This document shows, piece by piece, positions 49,572 through 59,785 of a stretch of 64,000 bases of DNA. The DNA is taken from the NCBI RefSeq assembly GCF_022664455.2, contig NZ_JAKRKC020000002.1:868001-932000 (forward strand), in the 5' to 3' direction. The notes beneath the pieces were generated by a model. It saw nothing but the letters and a program-made list of their open reading frames with translations. It had not been told where the DNA came from and did no database searches. Origin of the DNA: Actinomadura luzonensis. GTDB taxonomy: Bacteria; Actinomycetota; Actinomycetes; Streptosporangiales; Streptosporangiaceae. The translations under genes and the position numbers were made by a program. How positions within the stretch are numbered: the first letter of the stretch is position 1; the number at the start of each line of letters is the position of its first letter.

Positions 49572-51029
49572 TTAGTTCTTGCTGAGCGAACCCGTCTGGG
49601 TGACGAGGTTCAGGCCCGGGTCGTCGCGCCAGGTGTAGCCGAGCGTGCCGTCGGAGCGCAGGTCGAGCCAGATGGTGCCGGCGATGCAGCCGCCCTCGTT
49701 CGCGCCCAGGGAGAAGGTGAGCCGGGAGCTTTCGACCTTGGTGAGGGTGATGACGCCCTTGCACTCGGTGTCGTTGTTGTCCTCCCGCCATTCGGCGGTG
49801 GACTCGCCCGCCTTCAGGCGGACCCGGTTGTCGGCGCCGTCGCCGTCCATCGGGTTGGTGCTGGTGGTGTGACCCGCCCAGTCGCCCGCGAACGAGGCGG
49901 GGATCTTCAGCGCCCCCGCGCTCTTCGGGGTTTCGACGGCGGTGGCGGTGGCGATGGCGGTGGCGATGGCGGTGGCGGACGGGGCGGGCGTCGGGGACCG
50001 CATGGTTCCCATCCGGTCGCCGGGCGGGCGGTTCAGCAGGACGGCGGCGGTGCCGGCGGAGGCGGCGAGGACCGCCGCCACGGCGACCGCGCCCATGAGC
50101 ACCCCCCGTGACCTGGGCCTGGGGCTGCCGGGCCGGGTGTCGGCGGGCGGGGACGGAACGCCGGTGTTCCCGTCGCCGGCGATACGCCGCGGGACCGGGC
50201 GCGGGGCCGGCGAGGCCGGTGGGCCGGTGGGGCGGGCGGTGGGGTTGACCAGGGCGACCATCAGTTGCTGAGCCGTCGGCCGCCGCCCCGGCTCCTTCGA
50301 CAGGCACGCCGCCAGCAACCCCCGTAACCGCTCGGGCAGCGGCGCCAGGTCCGGCTCCGCGTGCAGCACCCGGTGCAGCACCGCCGGGACGGTGTCGGCC
50401 CCGAACGGGCTCACCCCCGTGCCCGCGTACACCATGGTGACCGCCCAGGCGAACACGTCGGAGGCGGCCGAGGCGGGCAGCCCGCCGATCTGCTCGGGCG
50501 CCAGGTAGGCGGGCGTGCCGATGATGCCGGACGTGAGCGTCGCCGCGCCCTCGGCCCGCGCGATGCCGAAGTCGACCACGCGCGGCCCGTCCGGCCCGAG
50601 CAGCACGTTGGCCGGCTTGAAGTCGCGGTGCACGACCCCGGCCGCGTGGATGGCGGCCAGGGCGGTCGCGGTGCCGACGGCCAGGCGTTCCAGCTCGCCG
50701 CCGCGCAGCGGGCCGCGCTCGCGCACCCGCTCGGCCAGCGACGGCCCGTCCACGTACTCGCTCACCACGTACGGCCGCGGCCCGTCGGGGGAGGCGTCGA
50801 GGACCCGCGCCGTGCAGAACGAGGCGATGCTCTCCAGCGCGTCGAGCTCGCGGGCGAGCCTGGCCCGCGTCTCGGGGTCGCCCGCGCTCAGCAGCTTGAC
50901 CGCGACCGGCTCGCCGCCCCCCGCCGGACGGGCCAGGTAGACCACGCCCTGCCCGCCCTCGCCGAGCCGCCCGGCCAGCTGGTACCCGCCCAGCGTTCGC
51001 GGGTCGTCCGGGGTGAGGGGGCGCACCAT
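49572..51029 (-). CDS. Membrane Ser/Thr protein kinase with extracellular domain
   Basis: 485 residues from ATG 51029. The N-terminal Hanks-type kinase is complete: GRLGEGGQGVVYLA, AVKLL lysine, VVHRDFKPANVLL (HRD), VVDFGIARAEG (DFG) and YLAPEQIGG. A Pro-rich juxtamembrane region, one TM helix (LMGAVAVAAVLAASAGTAAVL) and an extracellular ~130-residue domain follow (IPASFAGDWAGHTTSTNPMD). A short ATAIATAIATATA linker comes from a GGTGGCGATGGC-type repeat. There are no PASTA repeats. It likely signals to the AAA gene downstream. Confidence 0.9.
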   Translation of the reverse strand: MVRPLTPDDPRTLGGYQLAGRLGEGGQGVVYLARPAGGGEPVAVKLLSAGDPETRARLARELDALESIASFCTARVLDASPDGPRPYVVSEYVDGPSLAERVRERGPLRGGELERLAVGTATALAAIHAAGVVHRDFKPANVLLGPDGPRVVDFGIARAEGAATLTSGIIGTPAYLAPEQIGGLPASAASDVFAWAVTMVYAGTGVSPFGADTVPAVLHRVLHAEPDLAPLPERLRGLLAACLSKEPGRRPTAQQLMVALVNPTARPTGPPASPAPRPVPRRIAGDGNTGVPSPPADTRPGSPRPRSRGVLMGAVAVAAVLAASAGTAAVLLNRPPGDRMGTMRSPTPAPSATAIATAIATATAVETPKSAGALKIPASFAGDWAGHTTSTNPMDGDGADNRVRLKAGESTAEWREDNNDTECKGVITLTKVESSRLTFSLGANEGGCIAGTIWLDLRSDGTLGYTWRDDPGLNLVTQTGSLSKN

Positions 51030-51124
51030 GGCGGATACGTTACCGGTCTTCCTGCATCCGGGAAGATCGCCCGGTACCTTGTGTCGTTGGGTCAAATCAC
51101 TCCTTACACGGAGGTATCGGGGAA

Positions 51125-52993
51125 GTGTCGAAGGTCACGTTCCGGGAACGGGCGCGGTACTGGTTCGACAACACGATGTCCAAGGGCACCGCCTCGCTCA
51201 TCGGCTGGCTGGCGGTGGTGTCGGTCGGGCTCATCGTGGTCGTGGCCGCGCTCACCCTGTGGCTGGCGCCGGGGGAGCCGGACGGGGTGGCGCACGGGGG
51301 CCAGGTGCTCTGGATCGCCCTGATGCACGCGCTCACCCCGAGCAAGGTGGCCAGCGACAAGGGCTCGATCGCGTACATGACGGTGATGTTCGCCGGCTCG
51401 CTCGGCGGCCTGTTCATCGTGAGCATGCTCGTCGGCCTGCTGTCCAACGGGCTCAAGCAGAAGGTCGACCGGCTGCGCAGGGGCCGCTCGCGCATCGTGG
51501 AGTCCGGCCACACCGTCGTGCTCGGCTGGTCCGACCAGGTCTTCACGATCGTGGGCGAGCTGGTCAAGGCGCACGCCAGCCAGAAGAACTCGGCCATCGC
51601 CATCCTCGCCGACCGCGACAAGCTGGACATGGAGGAGGACATCCGCGAGCACGTCGGCGACCTCGGCCGCACCCGGCTGGTCTGCCGCACCGGCAGGCCC
51701 ACGGAGCCGCACGACCTCGCGCTGATGAACCTGGCCGCCGCCCGCAGCGTCGTCGTGCTCTCGCCCGAGGGCGAGGACCCGGACGCGCACGTCATCAAGA
51801 TCCTGCTCGCGCTGGCCAAGCGCGAGGGCGCGCACCCGCCGGTGGTGGCCGCGCTCACCTCCAGCCGCAACCTCGCCGCCGCCCGCCTGGCCGGCGGCCC
51901 CGACGTGCACCTGGTGGACTCCGACGACACCGCCGCCCGGCTCATCGTGCAGTCCTCGCGCCAGTCCGGCCTGTCGGTGGTCTGCATGGACCTGCTGAAC
52001 TTCGACGGCGGCGAGATCTACATGCGCACCCCGAAGAAGCTCGTCGGCGTCACCTACGGCGAGGCGCTGCACGCCTACCAGACGGCCTCCGTCATCGGAC
52101 TGCGCCGCCCGTCCGGCGTCGTGCTCAACCCGCCCTGCGACACCGTGATCGGCGCGGACGACCAGATCATCGTCATCGCCGCCGACGACTCCCACGTGCG
52201 CCTGGCCGCCGGCAAGCCGTCCGTGGACGAGTCCGCCGTGGTCGGGCCCGCCGCCCCGGCCGGCCCCGAGCCCGAGCGCACGCTGCTGCTCAACTGGAAC
52301 GGCCGGGCCGAGCAGATCGTCCGCCTCCTCGACGCCTACGTGGCGCCCGGGTCGGTGCTGGAGATCGCCGCCGACCACCCGGGCGCGGGCGCCGGGCTGA
52401 GCGGGCTGCGCAACCTGACCGTCAACGTCAAGGACTGCGACACCACCGACCGGGTCGCGCTGGAGTCGCTCGGCGTCGGCGTCTTCCAGCACGTCATCGT
52501 CCTGTCCGACGACCGCTTCGACCCGCACCACAGCGACACGCGCACGCTCATGACGCTGCTGCAGCTCCGCGACATGCAGAGCGTGCTCGGCGAGCACTAC
52601 TCGATCGTCAGCGAGATGCACGACGAGAACAACCGCGCCCTGGCCGAGGTCACCGAGGCCGACGACATCGTGATCAGCGACACGGTCATCGGCCTGCTGC
52701 TCGCGCAGCTCGCCGAGAACCGTCACCTGGCCGAGGTGTTCGGCTACCTCTTCGACTCGCGCGGCTCGGAGATCTACCCCCGGCCCGCCGGCCAGTACGT
52801 CAAACTGGGGACGAAGGTGACGTTCTCCACCGTCATCGAAGCCGCCAGGCGGCGCGGCGAGACCGCGATCGGCTACCGCAGCTCGGCCGGCCGCAACGAC
52901 CCGCCGCACTACGGCATCGTCCTCAACCCGGGCAAGTCCGACCCGATCAGCTTCGCCGCGGGCGACGCGGTGATCGTTCTGGCCGAACACTGA
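51125..52993 (+). CDS. CASTOR/POLLUX-type (SIP) ion channel with RCK-like domains
   Basis: 622 residues from GTG 51125 (GGAGGT upstream). Two to three N-terminal TM helices flank a pore-like segment LWIALMHALTPSKVASDKGS that lacks the K+-channel TVGYGD filter. A soluble part with two Rossmann/RCK-like modules follows (VVLGWSDQVFTIVGELVKAH; LLLNWNGRAEQIVRLLDAYV). This is the architecture of plant CASTOR/POLLUX ion channels and their bacterial homologues. Ion selectivity is unknown. mtnA follows within ~30 bp but appears to have its own promoter. Confidence 0.82.
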   Translation: MSKVTFRERARYWFDNTMSKGTASLIGWLAVVSVGLIVVVAALTLWLAPGEPDGVAHGGQVLWIALMHALTPSKVASDKGSIAYMTVMFAGSLGGLFIVSMLVGLLSNGLKQKVDRLRRGRSRIVESGHTVVLGWSDQVFTIVGELVKAHASQKNSAIAILADRDKLDMEEDIREHVGDLGRTRLVCRTGRPTEPHDLALMNLAAARSVVVLSPEGEDPDAHVIKILLALAKREGAHPPVVAALTSSRNLAAARLAGGPDVHLVDSDDTAARLIVQSSRQSGLSVVCMDLLNFDGGEIYMRTPKKLVGVTYGEALHAYQTASVIGLRRPSGVVLNPPCDTVIGADDQIIVIAADDSHVRLAAGKPSVDESAVVGPAAPAGPEPERTLLLNWNGRAEQIVRLLDAYVAPGSVLEIAADHPGAGAGLSGLRNLTVNVKDCDTTDRVALESLGVGVFQHVIVLSDDRFDPHHSDTRTLMTLLQLRDMQSVLGEHYSIVSEMHDENNRALAEVTEADDIVISDTVIGLLLAQLAENRHLAEVFGYLFDSRGSEIYPRPAGQYVKLGTKVTFSTVIEAARRRGETAIGYRSSAGRNDPPHYGIVLNPGKSDPISFAAGDAVIVLAEH

Positions 52994-53018
52994 CCGGCGG
53001 GCGGGCACCGGCTACCGT
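52990..53018 (+). promoter_or_regulatory. mtnA promoter, leaderless
   Basis: CTGACC (52990-52995), a 17-bp spacer and TACCGT (53013-53018) end 7 nt before GTG 53026. The -35 overlaps the stop codon of the channel gene. Confidence 0.6.
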
Positions 53019-53025
53019 GTGTCCC

Positions 53026-53964
<939 letters not shown>

Positions 53965-54048
53965 CCAAATCCGCGATCTCCGGGACCTGCGGGGGCCTGC
54001 CTTGTTACGCTCAGTGTTCCCCGGCAACCGTCCGTCTCGGAGCCCGCC

Positions 54049-54825
54049 TTGGCCATCGACCTCGTGTTACGGCGCGACTGGAACGCCCGCGCCCCGCGCG
54101 GTGACTACACCCAGCTCGACTCCGCCAAAGGTGTCAAAGTGCACTACACCGGCGGCAGGGTCGATCCCGGCATCGTCAGCGACCACGACGAGTGCGTGGC
54201 GCTGGTGCGCTCGATCCAGGCGTACCACATGGACGGCAACGGCTGGATCGACATCGGCTACTCCTTCGTCGGCTGCCCGCACCGCAAGGTCTTCGAGGGG
54301 CGCGGGCTGCACCACCTGCCCGCCGCGAACGGCCCCGGGCTCAACGCCGGCCACTACGCCGTGCTCGGCCTGGTCGGCAACGCCGGGCTCGTGCAGCCCA
54401 CCGACCCGATCCTGCACGCCATCCTCGACGCCGTCGACCACGTCCGGGCGCGCGGCGCCGCCGGCAAGGAGATCAAGGGGCACCGCGACGGCTACTCCAC
54501 CGACTGCCCCGGCGACCCCCTGTACGCCTGGGTGCGCCGGGGCGCGCCGCGGCCCTCGGGCGGCGGCGCCCCGCCCCCGTCCGGTCCTGCCGCGCCGCCG
54601 TTCCCCGGCCGGTCGCTGTCCTACCCGCCGGTGATGCGCGGCGACGACGTGCTCACCTGGCAGACGCAGCTGCGCAAGCGTGGCTTCACGCTCGACGCCG
54701 ACGGCGCCTACGGCCCCGCCTCGCGCGAGGCGTGCCTGGCCTTCCAGCGGCAGCAGGGCGTCACCGCCGACGGCGTCGTCGGCCCGGTCACCTGGCGGCT
54801 GACCTGGGAGGCGCCGCTCAGCTGA
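54049..54825 (+). CDS. PGRP-type N-acetylmuramoyl-L-alanine amidase with peptidoglycan-binding domain
   Basis: 258 residues from a TTG start. The amidase/PGRP domain spans about 1-160: zinc His in KVHYTGG, second zinc region in NAGHYAVLGLVGN and GHRDGYSTDCPGD with Cys. A Pro/Gly linker (APPPSGPAAPPFPG) leads to a C-terminal PG_binding_1 repeat (VLTWQTQLRKRGFTLDADGA, YGPASREACLAFQRQQG, DGVVGPVTW). No signal peptide is visible, which is odd for a wall hydrolase; it could be exported by another route or be phage-derived. Confidence 0.85.
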   Translation: MAIDLVLRRDWNARAPRGDYTQLDSAKGVKVHYTGGRVDPGIVSDHDECVALVRSIQAYHMDGNGWIDIGYSFVGCPHRKVFEGRGLHHLPAANGPGLNAGHYAVLGLVGNAGLVQPTDPILHAILDAVDHVRARGAAGKEIKGHRDGYSTDCPGDPLYAWVRRGAPRPSGGGAPPPSGPAAPPFPGRSLSYPPVMRGDDVLTWQTQLRKRGFTLDADGAYGPASREACLAFQRQQGVTADGVVGPVTWRLTWEAPLS

Positions 54826-54870
54826 CCGTGTCGGGGCCCCCTAGGGTTATGGCCGCCACCGGGTTCCGCC

Positions 54871-54876
54871 TACTAT
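54871..54876 (+). promoter_or_regulatory. mutA -10 element, leaderless
   Basis: TACTAT lies 6 nt before the mutA ATG at 54883, with no ribosome binding site in between. The -35 is not obvious. Confidence 0.5.
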
Positions 54877-54882
54877 CCGAAC

Positions 54883-56595
54883 ATGGAACTCGCAGCGGGG
54901 TTCGCGCCCGCCACCCGGGACGACTGGAGGCAGCTGGCGGCGGCCGTCCTGCGCAAGTCCGGCATCGAGGCGGGCTCGCCGGAGGAGGCGCTGTCCACCC
55001 CCACCTACGACGGGCTGACGATCGCGCCCCTGTACGACCTCGACGACCTGCCCGGCGATCCCGGGCTGCCGGGCGCGCCGCCGTACGTGCGGGGCAGCCG
55101 CGCGGTGACCGGCTGGGACGTGCGGCAGCGGCACGCCGTGCCCGACCCCGAGGCGGTGCTGGCCGACCTGGAGAACGGCGTCACCTCGCTCTGGCTGGTC
55201 GTCGGCGACGACGCGATCCCGCCGGGCGCGCTGGCGGCCGTGCTGAAGGACGTCCACCTCGACCTCGCGCCGGTGGTGCTCCAGGCGGGCGAGCGGACCC
55301 GCGAGGCCGCCGAGGCGCTGCTCGCGCTCGCCGCCGGGCGCGGCGTCTCGCCGACCGGCAACCTGGGCGGCTCCGGCGCGGCGGGGGCGGAGCTGGCGGT
55401 GCGGTGCGTGGCCGACCACCCCGGGCTGCGGGCCGTCACGGTCGACGCCACCACCTGGCACGACGCGGGCGGCAGCGACGCCGAGGAGCTGGGCTGCTCG
55501 ATCGCGCGGGGGGTCGCGGAGCTGCGGGAGCTCACCGGGGCCGGCCTCTCAGTTGAGCAAGCGCTAGGGCAAATCGAGTTCCGGTACGTCGCCACCGACG
55601 ACCAGTTCGCCACCATCGCCAAGCTCCGCGCCGCCCGGCGGCTGTGGGCCAGGGTCGCCGAGGTCTGCGGCGCCCCCGCGCGCGGCGGCCAGCGGCAGCA
55701 CGCCGTCACCAGCTCGGCCATGATGACCGCCCGCGACCCGTACGTGAACCTGCTGCGCACCACCGTCGCCTGCTTCGCCGCCGGTGTCGGCGGGGCCGGG
55801 GCCGTCACCGTGCAGCCGTTCGACGCCGCGCTGGGGCAGCCCGACGCCTTCTCCCGCCGCATCGCCCGCAACACCCAGTCCCTCCTGCTGGAGGAGGCGC
55901 ACCTCGGCCGCGTGCTCGACCCGGCCGGCGGCTCCTGGTACGTCGAGCGCCGCACCGCCGACCTCGCCGAGCGCGCCTGGGCCTGGTTCCAGGAGATCGA
56001 GGCCGCCGGCGGCGCCGCCGCCGCCGCCGGGCTGATCGCCGGGCGCGTCGAGGCCACCCGCGCCCGCCGCGCCGCCGACATCGCGCACCGCCGCTTCCCG
56101 ATCACCGGCGTCAGCGAGTTCCCCGACCTGGCGCAGAAGCCCGTCGCACGGCAGGGCGCGGGCCTGCCGGGGCCGCGCTACGCCGCCGAGTTCGAGGCGC
56201 TGCGCGACCTCGCCGACGCCCAGCCCGAACGGCCCAAGGTCTTCCTCGCCACCATCGGCCCCGTCGCCGCCCACACCGCGCGGGCCGCGTTCGCCGCCAA
56301 CCTCTTCCAGGCGGGCGGCCTGGCCACCGAGAGCGCCGGGCCGGGCGCCGACCCCGGGCAGATCGCCACCGCCTTCGCCGTCAGCGGCGCCCGCGTCGCC
56401 TGCCTGTGCTCCAGCGACAAGCTGTACGCCGAGCACGCCGCCGCCGTGGCCGCCGCGCTCAGACGGGCCGGCGCCAGAAGGGTCTGGCTGGCCGGCAAGG
56501 GCGCCTACGACGGCGTGGACGCCAACCTCTACGCCGGCTGCGACGCGCTCGCCGTCCTGCGCACCACCTACGACGACCTGGAGGTCACCCGATGA
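54883..56595 (+). CDS. mutA: Methylmalonyl-CoA mutase small (beta) subunit
   Basis: 570 residues. It has the TIM-barrel mutase fold but the degenerate active site of MutA (AVTSSAMMTARDPYVNLLRT, QPFDAALGQPDAFSRRIARN, EEAHLGRVLDPAGGSWYVE). A C-terminal B12-like flavodoxin fold lacks the DxHxxG motif (VFLATIGPVAAHTARAAFAA). It forms a heterodimer with MutB for methylmalonyl-CoA/succinyl-CoA interconversion. The stop overlaps the mutB start (ATGA). Confidence 0.93.
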   Translation: MELAAGFAPATRDDWRQLAAAVLRKSGIEAGSPEEALSTPTYDGLTIAPLYDLDDLPGDPGLPGAPPYVRGSRAVTGWDVRQRHAVPDPEAVLADLENGVTSLWLVVGDDAIPPGALAAVLKDVHLDLAPVVLQAGERTREAAEALLALAAGRGVSPTGNLGGSGAAGAELAVRCVADHPGLRAVTVDATTWHDAGGSDAEELGCSIARGVAELRELTGAGLSVEQALGQIEFRYVATDDQFATIAKLRAARRLWARVAEVCGAPARGGQRQHAVTSSAMMTARDPYVNLLRTTVACFAAGVGGAGAVTVQPFDAALGQPDAFSRRIARNTQSLLLEEAHLGRVLDPAGGSWYVERRTADLAERAWAWFQEIEAAGGAAAAAGLIAGRVEATRARRAADIAHRRFPITGVSEFPDLAQKPVARQGAGLPGPRYAAEFEALRDLADAQPERPKVFLATIGPVAAHTARAAFAANLFQAGGLATESAGPGADPGQIATAFAVSGARVACLCSSDKLYAEHAAAVAAALRRAGARRVWLAGKGAYDGVDANLYAGCDALAVLRTTYDDLEVTR

Positions 56596-58745
56596 TCCCG
56601 GACTTCTCCGGCGTTCCGCTCAACGGGCTGGCGAAGGAGACCGGGCAGGAGCCCCAGCCCGGCGGCGAGACCTGGGAGACCCCCGAGGGCATCCCGGTCA
56701 AACCCCTCTACACCGCCCGCGACCTCGACGGCCTCGACTTCCTGCGCACCTACCCCGGCGCGGCCCCGTACCTGCGCGGGCCCTACCCCACCATGTACGT
56801 CAACCAGCCGTGGACCATCCGCCAGTACGCCGGCTTCTCCACCGCCGAGGACTCCAACGCCTTCTACCGCCGCAACCTCGCCGCCGGCCAGAAGGGCCTG
56901 TCGGTCGCCTTCGACCTCGCCACCCACCGCGGCTACGACTCCGACCACCCGCGCGTGGCCGGCGACGTCGGCATGGCCGGGGTCGCCATCGACTCCATCT
57001 ACGACATGCGGATGCTCTTCGACGGCATCCCGCTGGACCGCATGTCGGTGTCGATGACCATGAACGGGGCCGTGCTGCCCGTCCTCGCCCTCTACATCGT
57101 GGCCGCCGAGGAGCAGGGCGTCGCGCCGGAGCAGCTCGCCGGGACCATCCAGAACGACATCCTCAAGGAGTTCATGGTCCGCAACACCTACATCTACCCG
57201 CCGGCCCCGTCCATGCGGATCATCTCCGACATCTTCGCCTACACCAGCGAGAAGATGCCGAAGTTCAACTCCATCAGCATCTCCGGCTACCACATCCAGG
57301 AGGCCGGGGCCACCTGCGACCTGGAGCTCGCCTACACCCTGGCCGACGGCGTGGAGTACCTGCGGGCCGGGGTCGCGGCCGGCATGGACGTGGACCGCTT
57401 CGCGCCCCGCCTGTCGTTCTTCTGGTGCATCGGCATGAACTTCTTCATGGAGGTCGCCAAGCTGCGGGCCGCGCGGCTGCTGTGGGCGCGGCTCGTGTCC
57501 GGGTTCGGGGCGAAGAACCCCAAGTCGCTGAGCCTGCGCACGCACAGCCAGACCTCCGGCTGGTCGCTCACCGCCCAGGACGTGTTCAACAACGTCGCGC
57601 GCACCTGCGTCGAGGCCATGGCCGCCACCCAGGGCCACACCCAGTCGCTGCACACCAACGCCCTGGACGAGGCCCTGGCCCTGCCCACCGACTTCTCCGC
57701 CCGCATCGCCCGCAACACCCAGATCCTGCTCCAGCAGGAGTCCGGCACCACCCGCGTCATCGACCCGTGGGGCGGCTCCTACTACGTCGAACGGCTCACC
57801 CACGACCTCGCCGAGCGCGCCTGGGCGCACATCGAGGAGGTCGAGGAGGCCGGCGGCATGGCCAGGGCCATCGAGGCCGGGCTGCCCAAGCTGCGCATCG
57901 AGGAGGCCGCCGCCCGCACCCAGGCCCGCATCGACTCGGGCCGGCAGCCCGTCATCGGGGTCAACAAGTACCGGGCCACCGGCGACGAGGACATCGAGGT
58001 GCTCAAGGTCGACAACAGCGCCGTCCGCGCCCAGCAGCTCGAGAAGCTGGCGCGGCTGCGCGCCGAGCGCGACGGCGACGCCGTGCGGCGCGCCCTCGAC
58101 GCGCTCACCAAGGCCGCCGAGAACCCCCAGCCGGGCCTGGAGCACAACCTGCTCAAGCTGTCCGTGGACGCCGCCCGCGCCAAGGCCACCGTGGGGGAGA
58201 TCTCCGAGGCGCTGGAGCGGGTGTTCGGGCGGCACGCCGAGCAGGTCCGTACCATCTCAGGGGTGTACCGCGACGAGTCCGGCCCGGCCGAGAACATCGA
58301 ACGCGTCCGCCGCGCCTGCGCCGACTTCGAGCGCGCCGAGGGACGCCGGCCGCGCATCCTGGTCGCCAAGATGGGCCAGGACGGGCACGACCGGGGCCAG
58401 AAGGTGATCGCCACCGCCTTCGCCGACCTGGGCTTCGACGTGGACGTCGGCCCGCTGTTCCAGACGCCGGAGGAGGTCGCGCGGCAGGCCGTCGAGGCCG
58501 ACGTGCACATCGTCGGCGTCTCGTCTCTGGCGGCCGGGCACCTGACGCTCGTGCCCGCGCTGCGCCGGGCGCTGGCCGACCTCGACGCCGGCGACGTCAT
58601 GATCGTGGTCGGCGGCGTCATCCCGCCGGGCGACCACGACGAGCTGCGCGCCGCCGGCGCGTCCGCGATCTTCCCGCCCGGCACCGTGATCGCGGACGCC
58701 GCCCTCGGGCTGCTCGATCAGCTCACGCGCCGGCACACAGCGTGA
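56592..58745 (+). CDS. mutB: Methylmalonyl-CoA mutase large (alpha) subunit
   Basis: 717 residues. Catalytic TIM barrel: YPTMYVNQPWTIRQYAGFST, SVAFDLATHRGYDSDHPRV, RTHSQTSGWSLTAQD, and the C-terminal cobalamin-binding domain with AKMGQDGHDRGQKVIA (DxHxxG, base-off His) and VGVSSLAAGHLTLVP. It converts succinyl-CoA and methylmalonyl-CoA, feeding propionate use or polyketide extender supply. The 3' end overlaps the opposite-strand pseudokinase C-terminal frame by 23 bp. The chaperone gene meaB lies 2.5 kb further on. Confidence 0.95.
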   Translation: MIPDFSGVPLNGLAKETGQEPQPGGETWETPEGIPVKPLYTARDLDGLDFLRTYPGAAPYLRGPYPTMYVNQPWTIRQYAGFSTAEDSNAFYRRNLAAGQKGLSVAFDLATHRGYDSDHPRVAGDVGMAGVAIDSIYDMRMLFDGIPLDRMSVSMTMNGAVLPVLALYIVAAEEQGVAPEQLAGTIQNDILKEFMVRNTYIYPPAPSMRIISDIFAYTSEKMPKFNSISISGYHIQEAGATCDLELAYTLADGVEYLRAGVAAGMDVDRFAPRLSFFWCIGMNFFMEVAKLRAARLLWARLVSGFGAKNPKSLSLRTHSQTSGWSLTAQDVFNNVARTCVEAMAATQGHTQSLHTNALDEALALPTDFSARIARNTQILLQQESGTTRVIDPWGGSYYVERLTHDLAERAWAHIEEVEEAGGMARAIEAGLPKLRIEEAAARTQARIDSGRQPVIGVNKYRATGDEDIEVLKVDNSAVRAQQLEKLARLRAERDGDAVRRALDALTKAAENPQPGLEHNLLKLSVDAARAKATVGEISEALERVFGRHAEQVRTISGVYRDESGPAENIERVRRACADFERAEGRRPRILVAKMGQDGHDRGQKVIATAFADLGFDVDVGPLFQTPEEVARQAVEADVHIVGVSSLAAGHLTLVPALRRALADLDAGDVMIVVGGVIPPGDHDELRAAGASAIFPPGTVIADAALGLLDQLTRRHTA

Positions 58746-59781
58746 CGGTGACGGACCGCTGAACGACCACCGGGGCCGTGATGCGCAACGTCACGCGGTG
58801 CGTGGTGCCGCCCGTGCCCGTCGCGTCGCCGGTGCCGTCCTGCTCCTGGCCGGGCGTCGCGAGGTCGTCGGCGAGCCGGTCCGCCACGATGGCGGGCGGG
58901 GTCAGGTAGCGCCGGCCGTTCCCGGGGACGAGCGTCGTGGCGGCGGGGCCCGCGGCCGCGCCGTCCACCAGCCACGCGTAACGGATCGTCAGCGGGCCGC
59001 CGGTGCGCGCCACCAGGGCCTGGAGGGTGATCCCGCCGCCGGTCCAGCAGCCGCCCGCCCGGGTGCCGACGGGACGCAGCTGCAGGATCCGCAGCCGGGC
59101 GGCCGCGTCCTGGCCGCCGGTGGGAACGGCGCTCGGGGTGCCCTCCGACTGCGGGGTCGGGCGGGAGGTGCGGGTGCGGCCGGTCTTCGCGGCGGTCGGC
59201 CGGGAGGCGGGGGTGCCGGTGGCGGCGGCGTTCTCGGCCTTCGGGACGGGGTCGGTGGGGGTGAGCCAGACGATCGCGGCGGCCAGGGCCAGCACGGACA
59301 CGCCCGAGACGGTCGCGATGAGCGCCGTCCTGGCCCGCCGCCCCCGGGCCGTCCCGTTCTTCCCGGCGCCGCCGTTCTTCCCGGTGCCGCCGGTCGCTGG
59401 GCCCGTGCCGCCGGTCGCGCCGGGCCCGGACCCGCCCGCCACCAGGATGTCGACGAACGCCGACCGCTGCCCGGCCTCGGCCCGCGCCTCCCCGGCTCCA
59501 CCGGCCGCACCCGGGCCCTGCGGGGTCGCGTCGTGGAGGTGCGCCGTGCTCGTCGTCCCTTGACCCGCCGTCCGGACGGCGCCCGGCGCGGCGGGACGAG
59601 CCGCCCGGACCGGCTGGGCCGGGTCCTGCGGGTGGAACGGCCCGAAGCCCGACTCGGCGCCGAGCCCCGGCGCGGCGGAGGAGCCCCGCGCGGCGGAGGA
59701 GCCCGGTGCTGCGGTGGGGCCAGGTGCGGTGGGGCTGGGTGCGGTGAGGCCGGGCGCGGCGGTTGGGTTCGGCGCGGCCAT
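58723..59781 (-). CDS. Membrane/extracellular part of a split Ser/Thr pseudokinase
   Basis: The minus-strand frame begins with a Thr/Pro/Ala linker (MAAPNPTAAPGLTAPSPTAP), continues through a cytoplasmic region (AGQRSAFVDILVAGGSG), a TM helix (TALIATVSGVSVLALAAAIV) and an extracellular domain with two Cys (GGCWTGGGI, TLCAGA). ATG 59781 lies 4 bp after the stop of the kinase-like frame and lacks a ribosome binding site. The same linker sequence also stays open upstream of this ATG. This is best read as the C-terminal half of the upstream kinase, separated by a frameshift near 59800-59900. Confidence 0.6.
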   Translation of the reverse strand: MAAPNPTAAPGLTAPSPTAPGPTAAPGSSAARGSSAAPGLGAESGFGPFHPQDPAQPVRAARPAAPGAVRTAGQGTTSTAHLHDATPQGPGAAGGAGEARAEAGQRSAFVDILVAGGSGPGATGGTGPATGGTGKNGGAGKNGTARGRRARTALIATVSGVSVLALAAAIVWLTPTDPVPKAENAAATGTPASRPTAAKTGRTRTSRPTPQSEGTPSAVPTGGQDAAARLRILQLRPVGTRAGGCWTGGGITLQALVARTGGPLTIRYAWLVDGAAAGPAATTLVPGNGRRYLTPPAIVADRLADDLATPGQEQDGTGDATGTGGTTHRVTLRITAPVVVQRSVTVTLCAGA

Positions 59782-59785
59782 GGGG

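Noticed and set aside
54049..54825. Prophage fragment signalled by the PGRP amidase
   Set aside because: No holin, integrase or structural phage gene adjoins it; the neighbours are metabolic genes.
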